A stretch of DNA of 21,357 nucleotides from an uncultured Christensenellaceae bacterium (lineage in GTDB: Bacteria; Bacillota; Clostridia; Christensenellales; Pumilibacteraceae): assembly GCA_910587025.1 (NCBI GenBank), contig CAJUKR010000030.1, positions 1 through 21,357 on the forward strand, written 5' to 3'. The notes beneath the pieces were generated by a model. The model saw only the letters and a program-made list of their open reading frames with translations. It did not search any database and had not been told where the DNA came from. Shown piece by piece: positions 5,746-14,094 of the stretch. Numbering within the stretch: position 1 is the first letter of the stretch; every line of letters begins with the position of its first letter. The position numbers were made by a program, and so were the translations under genes.

Positions 5746-6060
5746 ATGGAAGTACATTACGACAGACGCGGAAGCACACTGACGGTCATGCTGTTCGGCG
5801 AACTGGACGAAAACAGCGCGCCCGAAGTGCGCAATTCGCTTGATGAGAATATAACGCCGACGGACACGAAACGAGTCGTTCTCGATCTGTCCGGACTGTC
5901 CTTCATGGATTCGACGGGCATAGGCGTTCTCGTCGGAAGATACAGAAAATTCAGAAGCAAATCGGTGGCTTTTTTTATTTCGGAACCGAACACCACGGTC
6001 GACAAAATACTCAAGCTGTCCGGAATATATACCATTATGCCGCCGATACGGACGGCGTAG
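5746..6060 (+). CDS. spoIIAA: Anti-sigma-F factor antagonist SpoIIAA
   Basis: The product is 104 residues, one STAS domain. The phosphorylation motif SFMDSTGIGVLVGRY (52-66) carries the serine (Ser56) that SpoIIAB phosphorylates. When it is dephosphorylated by SpoIIE in the forespore, SpoIIAA binds SpoIIAB and frees sigma-F. Place and gene order (spoIIAA-spoIIAB-sigF) are those of the classical spoIIA operon, which marks the organism as belonging to a sporulating lineage. The SD is GGAG, about 11 nt before the ATG, rather distant. In other sporulators the operon is controlled by sigma-H and Spo0A; I could not find a convincing sigma-H site in the 170 bp upstream. Confidence 0.93.
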   Translation: MEVHYDRRGSTLTVMLFGELDENSAPEVRNSLDENITPTDTKRVVLDLSGLSFMDSTGIGVLVGRYRKFRSKSVAFFISEPNTTVDKILKLSGIYTIMPPIRTA

Positions 6061-6069
6061 GAGAACAGA

Positions 6070-6504
6070 ATGGAAAACCGAATGACATTGAAATTGCCGG
6101 CAATCGGCAAAAACGAATCGCTTGCCCGCAGTATAGTAGCGGCGTTTGCCGTGGAACTCAACCCGACCACCGACGAACTCGGGGATATAAAAACCGCCGT
6201 AAGCGAAGCGGTAACCAATAGCATCGTACACGGCTATCCGAACCGTGACGGAGAAATCGAGATAAATGCAATAATCGACGGCGAAACCTTACATATAGAA
6301 GTACTCGACCGAGGCATAGGCATACCCGATATCGAAACGGCGCTTCAACCGTTTTATACGACGAAGGAAAGCGAAGAACGCTCCGGCATGGGATTTACCG
6401 TAATGGAGTCTTTTATGGATAACCTCAGCGTAGAAAACAGAGACGGCGGCGGATTGAAAGTCACTATGGAAAAATCGTTCGAGCGCAAAATCGCAGGAGA
6501 CTAA
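6070..6504 (+). CDS. spoIIAB: Anti-sigma-F factor and serine kinase SpoIIAB
   Basis: The product is 144 residues, a GHKL-type ATPase/kinase domain. The N box SEAVTNSIVHGYP (45-57) supplies Glu46 and Asn50 for catalysis and Mg2+. The G1 box DRGIGIPD (80-87) and the ATP-lid glycine motif RSGMGFTVMESF (104-115) follow. Arg20, which contacts SpoIIAA in the Bacillus protein, is also present (SLARS). It binds and blocks sigma-F and phosphorylates SpoIIAA. The ATG is preceded by AGGAG with a good spacer and lies 9 bp after spoIIAA. The stop codon is followed after 1 nt by the TTG start of sigF, so production of the anti-sigma factor and its target is tightly linked. Confidence 0.94.
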   Translation: MENRMTLKLPAIGKNESLARSIVAAFAVELNPTTDELGDIKTAVSEAVTNSIVHGYPNRDGEIEINAIIDGETLHIEVLDRGIGIPDIETALQPFYTTKESEERSGMGFTVMESFMDNLSVENRDGGGLKVTMEKSFERKIAGD

Positions 6505-6505
6505 A

Positions 6506-7243
6506 TTGCTTCAACAAGACGAAATAACAAGACTGATAAAAGCGGCGCAAGGCGGCGACGAGACGGCAAAGTCTACCCTGCTGTCCGAAAATTCGCCGCT
6601 TATCAAAAGCATTATCAGGCGATACAAAGGACGCGGGATCGAATATGACGATCTGTATCAACTCGGTTGTATCGGTTTTCTGAAAGCGATAAAAAACTTT
6701 TCGTTCGAATTTCAGGTAAAATTTTCGACCTACGCCGTGCCCATGATAATGGGAGAAGTCAAGCGTTATTTACGCGACGACGGATATATAAAAATCTCGA
6801 GATCCGTCAAAAGCGACGCAATCAGGATCAATGCATTTATCGAAAGATACAAACAGGAACATCATGAAGCTCCGACGGTAGAAACGATCTCAAAAGAATT
6901 CGATATTGATCCGCGCGACGTCGTTTTCATACTCGACAGCTCGAAAATGCCCGTTTCTATTTATGAGAATACCGATGACGACAAAGGGCAACAAATCATA
7001 GACAAAATTTCGTCCGACGACAACGAAAACGACAATATAGATAAAATTCTTCTGAAAGACCTTATAAACTCCCTTCCCGAACGCGACCGAAAAATTATAA
7101 TTCTACGTTATTTCAGGGGATCCACGCAATGCGAAGTCGCGAGAATTATGGGCGTATCCCAAGTTCAGGTATCGCGGCTGGAGAATAAAATTCTGAGTCT
7201 TATGAAAAACGAATTTAATAAAGGCGAGCAACAATCTCAATGA
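6506..7243 (+). CDS. sigF: Forespore RNA polymerase sigma factor SigF (SpoIIAC)
   Basis: The product is 245 residues, a group 3 sigma-70 factor of the sigma-B/F/G branch. Region 2 is visible in YDDLYQLGCIGFLKAIKNF and VKFSTYAVPMIMGEVKRYLR; region 3 in IKISRSVKSD. Region 4 has the helix-turn-helix TQCEVARIMGVSQVQVSRLE near the C terminus. It directs early forespore genes after asymmetric division. The start codon is TTG, supported by AGGAG 7 nt upstream and by the expected N terminus; no ATG fits. It starts 1 nt after spoIIAB. The stop lies within the terminator hairpin at 7223-7256. SigG is not in the window, and the SpoIIA location favours SigF over SigG. Confidence 0.92.
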   Translation: MLQQDEITRLIKAAQGGDETAKSTLLSENSPLIKSIIRRYKGRGIEYDDLYQLGCIGFLKAIKNFSFEFQVKFSTYAVPMIMGEVKRYLRDDGYIKISRSVKSDAIRINAFIERYKQEHHEAPTVETISKEFDIDPRDVVFILDSSKMPVSIYENTDDDKGQQIIDKISSDDNENDNIDKILLKDLINSLPERDRKIIILRYFRGSTQCEVARIMGVSQVQVSRLENKILSLMKNEFNKGEQQSQ

Positions 7244-7256
7244 TTGCTCGCCATTT
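7223..7256 (+). terminator. Probable terminator overlapping the end of sigF
   Basis: GGCGAGCAA (7223-7231) pairs with TTGCTCGCC (7244-7252) around a 12-nt loop that contains most of the sigF stop codon, followed by ATTTTC. The stem is strong but the T-run is short. The convergent comF gene ends 40 bp further on. Confidence 0.6.
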
Positions 7257-7292
7257 TCATACTATGTCAGACATATATGTGCAATATTTTTA

Positions 7293-8018
7293 TCAAAACG
7301 GTCTATCTCCGCGACCGGTAGCGTAAGTAATCAAATACACCTTGCGCGCTTTTCCGAGCCTGAGCATCTTCGCGCATTCGTTTGCCGTAGCATGAGTGGT
7401 GGCGACATCGTCGACAAGAAGCAGTGTCTTTCCTTTTATGTCGTTCTCGGTCAAAGCAAACGAGCCTTGCAGGCTTTTGATCCTGTCCTCTCGTCCGAGT
7501 TTGGTGGCTGATTTTTTGGAATAAGTGATTTTCTCCAATGCTGTAATAACCGGTTTCCCGAACAATTCTCCGAGATGTTCCGCGATTACTTTCGCTTGAT
7601 TGTATCCCCTTTTCCGCTCACGTTTCTTATGCAACGGCACAAATGCGATCAAGTCGAAACCCCAATCGGCAAGCCGCACGACATCAGCCATAGCGCTTGC
7701 CATATATTTCGCCACATACGGCTTATTCCCGTATTTTATCTGCCAGACGATCTTCTTTATATTTTCATCCGAATATACGAAAGGCGCGCGGGCGGCGGAA
7801 AAGTACCATGTGTTATACTTCAGACACGAGTCGCAATATTTTTGTAACCCGTTATGAAGAGACGTGCCGCAGAGATCGCAACAGTGAGTAATTTTCTTCG
7901 GCGCGCACTTCTTGCAAAAGCCGTACGGACTGTCCTGCGACAATTCGGCAGAGCAAAGAAGACAACAAAGCCCGTCGGGATAGACGAGCTTTGTAAAAAT
8001 CCGTTTTATGACATTCAT
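7293..8018 (-). CDS. comF: ComF family phosphoribosyltransferase-like protein
   Basis: The product is 241 residues. The N-terminal 70 residues carry four CxxC-type pairs (CLLC, CKKC, CDLC, CDSC) as in ComF zinc domains. The rest is a type I phosphoribosyltransferase domain, with VPLHKKRERKRGYNQA and the PRPP-binding loop LLLVDDVATT. In Bacillus the protein takes part in natural transformation; in most bacteria its substrate is not known. The ATG overlaps the ackA stop by 1 nt (TAATG), so it is the third gene of a pta-ackA-comF unit. This is not the usual comF site next to comFA or flagellar genes. No terminator is evident after it beyond the facing one of sigF. Confidence 0.87.
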   Translation of the reverse strand: MNVIKRIFTKLVYPDGLCCLLCSAELSQDSPYGFCKKCAPKKITHCCDLCGTSLHNGLQKYCDSCLKYNTWYFSAARAPFVYSDENIKKIVWQIKYGNKPYVAKYMASAMADVVRLADWGFDLIAFVPLHKKRERKRGYNQAKVIAEHLGELFGKPVITALEKITYSKKSATKLGREDRIKSLQGSFALTENDIKGKTLLLVDDVATTHATANECAKMLRLGKARKVYLITYATGRGDRPF

Positions 8019-9214
8019 TATTTAGAATATTTCGCGACGGCAAGGGTATCGCGCGCGATAACCACTTCTTCGTCCGTAGGAATGATAAATACTTTTACCT
8101 TCGATTTTTTCGTCGAAAGTTCGGCGATTCCGTCCGCCTTATAATCGAAGTTGAGCTTATTATCAAATTCGACTCCCAGATATTCGAGCCCCGTAAGAAC
8201 GCGTTCGCGAACCTCGGGAGTGTGCTCGCCTATTCCGGCTGTAAATGCAATCATATCGACGCCGTTCATTACAGCAGCATAAGCTCCGATATATTTTTTC
8301 ACACGATACGAGAACATATCGATCGCAAGCTGAGCGCGGGCGTTTCCGTGCTCTGCTGCCGCAACAAGATCTCTGAAATCGCTACTGACACCGCTTATAC
8401 CTTTTACGCCGCAATCTTTGTTGAAATAGTTTATGGCCTGACTTACGTCCCAGCCCTTTTTATTGCAAAGGTACTGAACCACGGACGGATCGATATCGCC
8501 GCATCTCGTGCCCATGATTAGCCCCTCCAGCGGAGTAAAGCCCATCGTCGTATCGAGACACTTCCCGTCTTTCACGGCGGACAAACTCGCTCCGTTGCCG
8601 AGATGACAAACAACGAGTTTCATATTCTTCGTACCCATAAGTTTAGCCGCTTCGTCGGTAATATACTTGTGGCTCGTACCGTGAGCGCCGTAACGTCTGA
8701 TCTTTAAGTTGCGATAATCGTCGTAATCGATTCCGTAAAGTTTCGCAACATCAGGCATTGTACTGTGGAACGAAGTATCGAACACCGCAACATGCGGAAT
8801 ATTCGGCATGACCTCGCGGCAAGCATCTATGCCCATGAGGCACGCCGGCATATGCAACGGCGCAAGCTCGATTATTTCTTTGATCTGTTCGCGAACGGCA
8901 TCGGTTATAAGCGTGCTGTGCGTAAAATACTCGCCGCCTGCGACTGCACGGTGTCCAACGGCGGAAATTTCTCCCGCGTCCTTAATAACTCCGTATTCGG
9001 GATTCGTGAGCGCATCAAGCACAAGTTTGATCGCCACGGCATGATTGGGCATATCGTTTTCGATAACAACTTTTTTCGATCCGCTGTGTTTCAAAAACGA
9101 ATTGCCTATGCCTATACGATCCGCAACGCCTTTCGCAAGTACGGACTCATCATCCATTTCGATCAGTCTGTATTTGAGAGACGAACTGCCCGAGTTTATT
9201 ACAAGAACTTTCAT
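8018..9214 (-). CDS. ackA: Acetate kinase
   Basis: The product is 398 residues, the usual length for AckA (acetyl-phosphate + ADP to acetate + ATP, reversible). The catalytic set is present by position: Asn7 in VINSGSSSLKY, Arg89, Asp146 in FDTSFHSTMP, His178 in RRYGAHGTSH, Arg237 in MGTRCGDIDP and the terminal glutamate in IPTDEEVVIARDT. Some usually invariant neighbours differ: HRAVAGGEYF in place of HRVVHGGE, and APLHMPACLMGI in place of APLHNPAN, so this is a diverged branch. The SD AAAGGGG precedes the ATG. It lies 14 bp after pta and is surely co-transcribed with it. Confidence 0.95.
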   Translation of the reverse strand: MKVLVINSGSSSLKYRLIEMDDESVLAKGVADRIGIGNSFLKHSGSKKVVIENDMPNHAVAIKLVLDALTNPEYGVIKDAGEISAVGHRAVAGGEYFTHSTLITDAVREQIKEIIELAPLHMPACLMGIDACREVMPNIPHVAVFDTSFHSTMPDVAKLYGIDYDDYRNLKIRRYGAHGTSHKYITDEAAKLMGTKNMKLVVCHLGNGASLSAVKDGKCLDTTMGFTPLEGLIMGTRCGDIDPSVVQYLCNKKGWDVSQAINYFNKDCGVKGISGVSSDFRDLVAAAEHGNARAQLAIDMFSYRVKKYIGAYAAVMNGVDMIAFTAGIGEHTPEVRERVLTGLEYLGVEFDNKLNFDYKADGIAELSTKKSKVKVFIIPTDEEVVIARDTLAVAKYSK

Positions 9215-9228
9215 ATCAATCCCCTTTA

Positions 9229-10248
9229 TTATTTATTTTGCGCGCCGGACTGCAGCGCGGTAACGGCAACCGTAAGAACGATATCTTCTACGGAGCATCC
9301 CCTCGAAAGATCGTTGAGAGGTTTCGCAAATCCCTGACAGATCGGACCGACGGCAATAAATCCGCCCAGTCGCTCGGCGATCTTGTATCCGATATTTCCC
9401 GCATTGATATCCGGGAACACGAACACATTGGCTTGTCCCGCTATATTGCTCTTCGGCGCTTTGATAGCGGCGACCGTCGGAACAAGCGCGGCATCGAACT
9501 GGAATTCTCCGTCAAGATTGAGTTCGGGCGCGATCTCGTGTGCAATGCCGACGGCTTCCTGTACTTTCGCAACGGTATTATTGAACTTTGCGTCGTTGCC
9601 CGAACCTTTTGTAGAGAACGACAGCATCGCGACTTTCGGATCAAGTCCGGCTATATTTTTCGCCGTCGCCGCGGACGAAACCGCAATCTCCGCAAGCTGC
9701 TTTGCCGTAGGGCAAATATTGAGCGCGCAGTCCGCAAAAACGAATGCGCCGTCCCGACAATATTTATTGCCGTTTTCGGGCGCGATCATAACAAAACAGC
9801 TCGACACGATTTCGGAGCCAGGCGCGGTTTTAATCACCTGCAATCCGGGACGAAGCGTATTCGCAGTCGAGTGACACGCTCCCGAAACGTAACCATCCAC
9901 ATCGCCGGCTTTGAGCATGAGCGCTCCGAACATCGTGCGGTCTTTTGCCGCTTCGAACGCAAGCGCGGGCGTCATACCTTTGTCCTTTCTTGCTTCATAA
10001 AGAATATCCGCATACTTGGCGGTAGCTTCGCTTGTAAGCGGATCTATCAACGTAACACCCGAAAGATCGACTTCCGGCGCGATCCGAGAACACTCGTCGG
10101 CATTTCCGACAAGAACAACTTTTGCGATCCCCTCTTTCGTTATCTGCGCCGCCGCTTCGATAACGCGTTTGTCCTCGCCTTCGCAAAGAACTACGGTCTT
10201 ACCGAGCACAGCGGCATTTTTCTTGATTTGGTCAAGCATACTTGCCAT
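9229..10248 (-). CDS. pta: Phosphate acetyltransferase
   Basis: The enzyme transfers acetyl from CoA to phosphate (acetyl-CoA + Pi to acetyl-phosphate + CoA), feeding AckA. It is a short, single-domain Pta of about 339 residues. Family features include TVVLCEGEDKRVIEAA near the N terminus, DVDGYVSGACHSTANTLRP in the middle, and the C-terminal VFPDINAGNIGYKIAERLGG followed by GPICQGFAKPLNDLSRG. An in-frame ATG at 10275 lacks an SD. The ATG at 10248 follows an AAGGAG by 11 nt and gives the usual N terminus (MASMLDQIKK), so I prefer it. A promoter lies at 10296-10324. TmcAL is transcribed in the opposite direction from the same intergenic region. Confidence 0.95.
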   Translation of the reverse strand: MASMLDQIKKNAAVLGKTVVLCEGEDKRVIEAAAQITKEGIAKVVLVGNADECSRIAPEVDLSGVTLIDPLTSEATAKYADILYEARKDKGMTPALAFEAAKDRTMFGALMLKAGDVDGYVSGACHSTANTLRPGLQVIKTAPGSEIVSSCFVMIAPENGNKYCRDGAFVFADCALNICPTAKQLAEIAVSSAATAKNIAGLDPKVAMLSFSTKGSGNDAKFNNTVAKVQEAVGIAHEIAPELNLDGEFQFDAALVPTVAAIKAPKSNIAGQANVFVFPDINAGNIGYKIAERLGGFIAVGPICQGFAKPLNDLSRGCSVEDIVLTVAVTALQSGAQNK

Positions 10249-10295
10249 TTCCGTCAAAACTCCTTGTTTTTTCATAAAAATTATGTTATAGTTAG

Positions 10296-10324
10296 ATTAT
10301 AAAACTTTTTTTCGGAAAAGTAAA
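10296..10324 (-). promoter_or_regulatory. Promoter of pta-ackA-comF
   Basis: On the minus strand, TTTACT (10319-10324) and TATAAT (10296-10301) are separated by 17 bp. The predicted start near 10289 leaves a leader of about 40 nt before the preferred pta start at 10248. The -35 box is weak (4 of 6). Confidence 0.5.
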
Positions 10325-10351
10325 TAAAAATAGCAATGTATAGGACAAATA

Positions 10352-11527
10352 ATGAAAATCTGCGCCGTAATCTGTGAATTCAATCCGTTTCATAACGGGC
10401 ACGAATATATCCTGCGTCAAGCAAGGCAAGTCACCGACGCGGATTGTATTCTGGCGCTCATGAGCGGTAATTTCGTTCAGCGCGGTTTCCCCGCCGTCAT
10501 CGACGCTTACGAGCGTGCGAAATGCGCTCTCTCAAACGGCGCGGACATAGTTCTCGAACTTCCTTCTGTATATTCCGTCGCGTCTGCCGACAAATTCGCC
10601 GTTGGCGCGGTCAATATTCTCCGATCGCTGCCGGTAACACATTTATCAATGGGCGTAGAATCGGACGGCGAAGACATTTCCGTTGCCGCAAAAATCAGGC
10701 ATGACGAATCCCACGAGTTTACAGACGTACTGAAGTCGAAACTCAAAGCCGAAGGCTATGCAAAAGCGCTGACTGCGGCGACCGCATACGAAGCCGCGCG
10801 CTTGGGTAAAGACGAAAACGTTTTTACGGAAATGCTTTCAAAGCCGAACAACATCCTTGCCGTCGCATATAAAAAAGCTTTGCTCGACTTCGATTCGGAT
10901 ATAAAATTCGTTCCCATTCCGCGTATCGGCGGCGAAATCAAATCGGAATTGAGCGGCAAATATTCTTCGGCAAGCGCGATAAGAAACAATCTCGGCAAGA
11001 ACGATATCGAAACGACCATGCCGAAGCAATCATATGATATACTTATGTCGGCACTTGCAGACAATCCCGTAGACAGCAAAGTATATTCGGCAATCATGCT
11101 TTACGCGCTGAAAAACGCAAGCACTGATGATATAGCAAATACTCCGGATTGCGCGGAGGGTTTCGAACATAAAATCAAAGAGCTTGCGACAAGAGCCGCA
11201 AGCTACGATGAATTATTGTCGGGTTTACCTACGTCGCGTTTTACTCGCGGACGCATAATGCGTATATGCGTACAAACTCTGCTCGGTATCACGAAAAAGA
11301 TGCAAAACTCCGGATATGCTTATAGCCGACTGCTCGGCATAAAACGCAACGCGCTGAAATTGCTCGGATCATTCCCAGATTCCGTAATAACGAACAAACA
11401 ATCGGAGTCCGCAATTGCTCCCGGTATGTCGGATATTTTCGAGATCGACAAACGCGCCTGGGACGTTTACTCCGTCATAAACGGCAGTCGCAATAAGTTC
11501 TACGGAAAACTTACGATAGTCGATTAA
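10352..11527 (+). CDS. tmcAL: tRNA(Met) cytidine acetate ligase TmcAL (YlbM family)
   Basis: The product is 391 residues. The N-terminal nucleotidyltransferase-like motif ICEFNPFHNGHEYI (7-20) with its HNGH box is diagnostic, followed by LMSGNFVQRGFPAVIDAYER. The enzyme activates acetate with ATP and acetylates C34 of elongator tRNA-Met (ac4C), ensuring accurate AUG reading. It starts at an ATG with an AGGA SD and runs divergently from pta-ackA, which produces acetate; in many Firmicutes the family lies near coaD and rsmD, as here. Its TAA stop shares bases with the stop of the convergent DAHP synthase gene. A CAT-anticodon tRNA at 5451 is the candidate substrate, if it is elongator Met. Confidence 0.92.
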   Translation: MKICAVICEFNPFHNGHEYILRQARQVTDADCILALMSGNFVQRGFPAVIDAYERAKCALSNGADIVLELPSVYSVASADKFAVGAVNILRSLPVTHLSMGVESDGEDISVAAKIRHDESHEFTDVLKSKLKAEGYAKALTAATAYEAARLGKDENVFTEMLSKPNNILAVAYKKALLDFDSDIKFVPIPRIGGEIKSELSGKYSSASAIRNNLGKNDIETTMPKQSYDILMSALADNPVDSKVYSAIMLYALKNASTDDIANTPDCAEGFEHKIKELATRAASYDELLSGLPTSRFTRGRIMRICVQTLLGITKKMQNSGYAYSRLLGIKRNALKLLGSFPDSVITNKQSESAIAPGMSDIFEIDKRAWDVYSVINGSRNKFYGKLTIVD

Positions 11528-12549
11528 ATCGCTTCCGCAAGAGTGCGGATAAGCGCTTCGGATTTTTCCCACCCGAGACATGCGTCCGTTACCGATTTAC
11601 CGTACTCGCAGCCGTCGACGCTCTGATTGCCGTCGGCAATATAACTTTCTATAAGCAATCCTTTTACGATAGAATCGAAATCTTTGTATTTCATATTTTC
11701 GAAAATCTCTTTTGCGATCCTTACCTGCTCGTAAGGATTTTTTCCGCTATTCGAATGGTTGGTATCTATTATCACCGAAGGGTTCGCAAGATTCTGACCG
11801 ATATACAGATCGTGAAAACGCATAACGTCTTCGTAATGATAGTTCGGAATATTATTACCGTGCACGTTCACGCTTCCGCGAAGCACGGCGTGAGCATATT
11901 TGTTTCCGTTGGTTTTTACCTGATAACCGCCGTACTTGAACTCGTTCGGAATCTGCGCCGCATAAATCGAATTGAGCGTTACTGAAAAACTTCCGTTCAT
12001 GGGATTTTTTATTCCGACGGGAACGTCTATGCCGCTCGCTACAAGGCGGTGTTGCTGATTCTCCGACGAACGCGCCCCGACCGCTATATACGACAGAATA
12101 TCAAGCATATAATCGAGATTATCGGGATAAAGCATCTCGTCGGCGGCGGTCAGACCGCTTTCCCGTATTGCGCGGACATGCATGTGGCGCAGATGCAGAA
12201 TACCGCTCTCTATGTCCGTACTTTTCGAATGCGGATCGGGTGAATGCATCATGCCCTTATATCCCTCGCCCTTCGTACGCGGCTTGTTCGTATATATGCG
12301 CGGCATAAGCATAAATTTGTCCTTGACTTCTTCCGCAAGTTTTGCCAGGCGCACGACATAATCTATAACGGCGTCTTCGTTATCCGCGGAGCACGGTCCG
12401 ATTATTATAACTTTGCGTTTGTCCCTTCCGTCAATAATCGCTTTGAGTTCTTCGTCACGTTTGTTTTTAATCCTGACAAGGTCTTCGGTCATTGGAATCT
12501 TTTTCGCCGCATCTTCTGCGCTGATCACTTTTTTGATTTGCTCGAACAT
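11524..12549 (-). CDS. 3-deoxy-7-phosphoheptulonate (DAHP) synthase, type I alpha
   Basis: The product is 341 residues. The enzyme joins phosphoenolpyruvate and erythrose 4-phosphate in the first step of the shikimate pathway. Motifs of the AroF/AroG/AroH family are in order: IIIGPCSADN, MPRIYTNKPRTKGEGYKG, GARSSENQQHR, GIKNPMNGS, VHGNNIPNYHYEDV and IDTNHSNSGKNPYEQ. No chorismate mutase or ACT domain is fused. The ATG has a GGAGAG SD and follows coaD by 32 bp, so the gene is probably the last of the long minus-strand run. No other shikimate gene is in the window, an odd place for this enzyme. I cannot tell which aromatic amino acid inhibits it, so I give no symbol. Confidence 0.92.
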   Translation of the reverse strand: MFEQIKKVISAEDAAKKIPMTEDLVRIKNKRDEELKAIIDGRDKRKVIIIGPCSADNEDAVIDYVVRLAKLAEEVKDKFMLMPRIYTNKPRTKGEGYKGMMHSPDPHSKSTDIESGILHLRHMHVRAIRESGLTAADEMLYPDNLDYMLDILSYIAVGARSSENQQHRLVASGIDVPVGIKNPMNGSFSVTLNSIYAAQIPNEFKYGGYQVKTNGNKYAHAVLRGSVNVHGNNIPNYHYEDVMRFHDLYIGQNLANPSVIIDTNHSNSGKNPYEQVRIAKEIFENMKYKDFDSIVKGLLIESYIADGNQSVDGCEYGKSVTDACLGWEKSEALIRTLAEAI

Positions 12550-12581
12550 AATACTTTTCTCTCCGTATATAAAATAAATAA

Positions 12582-13064
12582 TTATTTGTTACCGTATAAT
12601 TTCACAATGTCGGACACAACTGCCTCGGATACAAGCCCGTCTGCACTCTCTCCGCACTTGACCGCATTTCGAACACGCTCGGACGAAATGTCGCAGAGCT
12701 CCGACCTGATCAACGTAAAATTCACACGCCTGTCCATGGACACATATATCCTTTCGAGTTCTTTCTCATACTCGAAATCACGATCGTCGCGGTAACCGCG
12801 CACGATATCGAAACAATCATTCGTCTTCAAAAAATCGGTAAGCATTCCCTCGAAATATTGTACATCGACGGCAGGCAGATCGGCAAGCGATTTACGCGCT
12901 ATTTCCGCGCGAATTTCGGGAGCAAGCATTTCGTCCTTGTATGTTTCGGCCGCCACAGCCACGGTAACACCCTCGAAACGCTCCAACGCCTTTTCGATCA
13001 GATGTCTGTGACCGAGCGTAAACGGGTTAAACGACCCGGGAAATATGCAGTGTTTTTCTCTCAT
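12582..13064 (-). CDS. coaD: Phosphopantetheine adenylyltransferase
   Basis: The product is 160 residues, the usual CoaD length. The enzyme adenylates 4'-phosphopantetheine, the penultimate step of coenzyme A synthesis. The nucleotidyltransferase motif FPGSFNPFTLGH (8-19), with the TxGH box, and the C-terminal ISSERVRNAV are present. The central block reads DIVRGYRDDRDFEYEKELER, where most CoaD proteins have RGLR and a less charged helix, and Ser11 and Asn13 replace the common Thr and Asp. The protein is a diverged member, but neighbour rsmD (4-nt overlap at 13061-13064) is the standard partner of coaD in Firmicutes and supports the call. Confidence 0.9.
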   Translation of the reverse strand: MREKHCIFPGSFNPFTLGHRHLIEKALERFEGVTVAVAAETYKDEMLAPEIRAEIARKSLADLPAVDVQYFEGMLTDFLKTNDCFDIVRGYRDDRDFEYEKELERIYVSMDRRVNFTLIRSELCDISSERVRNAVKCGESADGLVSEAVVSDIVKLYGNK

Positions 13065-13603
13065 TTTTTGATCCTCAAAAACGTCACCGAAGTTCCTCGG
13101 TACTCTCGTTTGTCCGCCTCGTAAACCGAATCGTCATAACGAAATTCGTTATCCGTGGAATGCTCCACGACGATCACGCCGTCGTCCGAAAGCAAGCGCT
13201 TGTCCGTAATTTCGCGCAAAACGCTTTCTTCCGCTCCGAGCGCATAAGGAGGATCTACAAAAATCATATCGAACGACGCGCCCTCTAGCTTACGCACAGC
13301 GACCTGCCAATCCGTATTATATACTTTCCCGTCCGCCTTACAAAGAGACATATTGCTTCTGACGATTTTTACCGCATCGGGATTCTTGTCCACAAAAACG
13401 GCGTCGCAAGCTCCGCGACTCAATGCTTCCAGTCCGAGCGCGCCCGTACCTGCAAACAGGTCGAGAACCTTGCCGCCGATCTCGCCAGAACTTGCGAGTA
13501 TATTGAAAACGCTTTCCTTCACCTTGTCCGATGTCGGACGCGTGCGTTCCCCGTCAAGCGAATAAAGACGCTTACCTCTGAATTTTCCCGCGATAATTCT
13601 CAT
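13061..13603 (-). CDS. rsmD: 16S rRNA (guanine966-N2)-methyltransferase RsmD
   Basis: The product is 180 residues. RsmD uses S-adenosylmethionine to methylate G966 of 16S rRNA during 30S assembly. It starts with MRIIAGKFRGKRL and has the typical RPTSDKVKESVFNIL. The SAM-binding motif is VLDLFAGTGALGLEALSRGA and the catalytic motif is IFVDPPYAL. Its ATG overlaps the stop of the folate gene upstream (ATGA) and its own stop overlaps coaD in the same way, so all three are translated from one mRNA. Confidence 0.95.
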   Translation of the reverse strand: MRIIAGKFRGKRLYSLDGERTRPTSDKVKESVFNILASSGEIGGKVLDLFAGTGALGLEALSRGACDAVFVDKNPDAVKIVRSNMSLCKADGKVYNTDWQVAVRKLEGASFDMIFVDPPYALGAEESVLREITDKRLLSDDGVIVVEHSTDNEFRYDDSVYEADKREYRGTSVTFLRIKK

Positions 13604-14094
13604 TTTATTTGCAAAATCCTCGTAGGTGTGATAATCATATCCAACGGTATATCGTGGATATCACGAACGAACACATCGCACTGTTGCTCGTCGAAAGCGA
13701 TGCCTACGGCGTAAGTTTTGACGGACGCGAGAAATCTGTCGTAATATCCTCCGCCGAAACCCAGCCTGTTCAACGTTTCGTCAAACGCTATAAGAGGGAC
13801 TACCGTCACATCGCACGGCGCCGTCGCATATTCGCCGCTTTTAAGCGAGCGCATAAGCATATTTTGCCCGTCAACTTCGGGCACGAAAACTTCCGCAAAT
13901 TCGGACGCGCGCCCGATTATGCCGGCGGTAGACACTTCTCCGACCAAAGACTCATAACAAAAAACAGTTTTCGCTCCGGAAATCTTCGCCATCAGTTTGT
14001 CCTCGATCGCTTTTTCTTTTTCCGCGCGGAAAGTTACGTGCTTCCTGAGTTCCTTATAAACTTTGCGTAATTCGGTTTTCGTCATAACTTCCAT
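13600..14094 (-). CDS. 5-formyltetrahydrofolate cyclo-ligase
   Basis: The enzyme (MTHFS family) converts 5-formyl-THF to 5,10-methenyl-THF using ATP. From ATG at 14094 the product is 164 residues, slightly short for the family. The family starts with a lysine-rich helix (TKTELRKVYKELRK) and shows the C-terminal signature RLGFGGGYYDRFLA followed by VGIAFDEQQ. Its frame is open far upstream, but that part lies inside alr, so I take ATG 14094 or the next one at 14085 as the start. 14094 has a GGAA run at a suitable distance, while GGAAG lies very close to 14085. Either start overlaps the end of alr by about 30-40 nt. The TGA stop overlaps the rsmD start. Confidence 0.9.
   Translation of the reverse strand: MEVMTKTELRKVYKELRKHVTFRAEKEKAIEDKLMAKISGAKTVFCYESLVGEVSTAGIIGRASEFAEVFVPEVDGQNMLMRSLKSGEYATAPCDVTVVPLIAFDETLNRLGFGGGYYDRFLASVKTYAVGIAFDEQQCDVFVRDIHDIPLDMIITPTRILQIK

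Noticed and set aside
9238..10302. A 354-codon plus-strand frame opposite pta
   Set aside because: It is the antisense shadow of pta: arginine- and isoleucine-rich, without family features, and the sense frame is an unmistakable enzyme. Similar antisense frames opposite alr, rbgA, ffh and ackA were discarded for the same reason.
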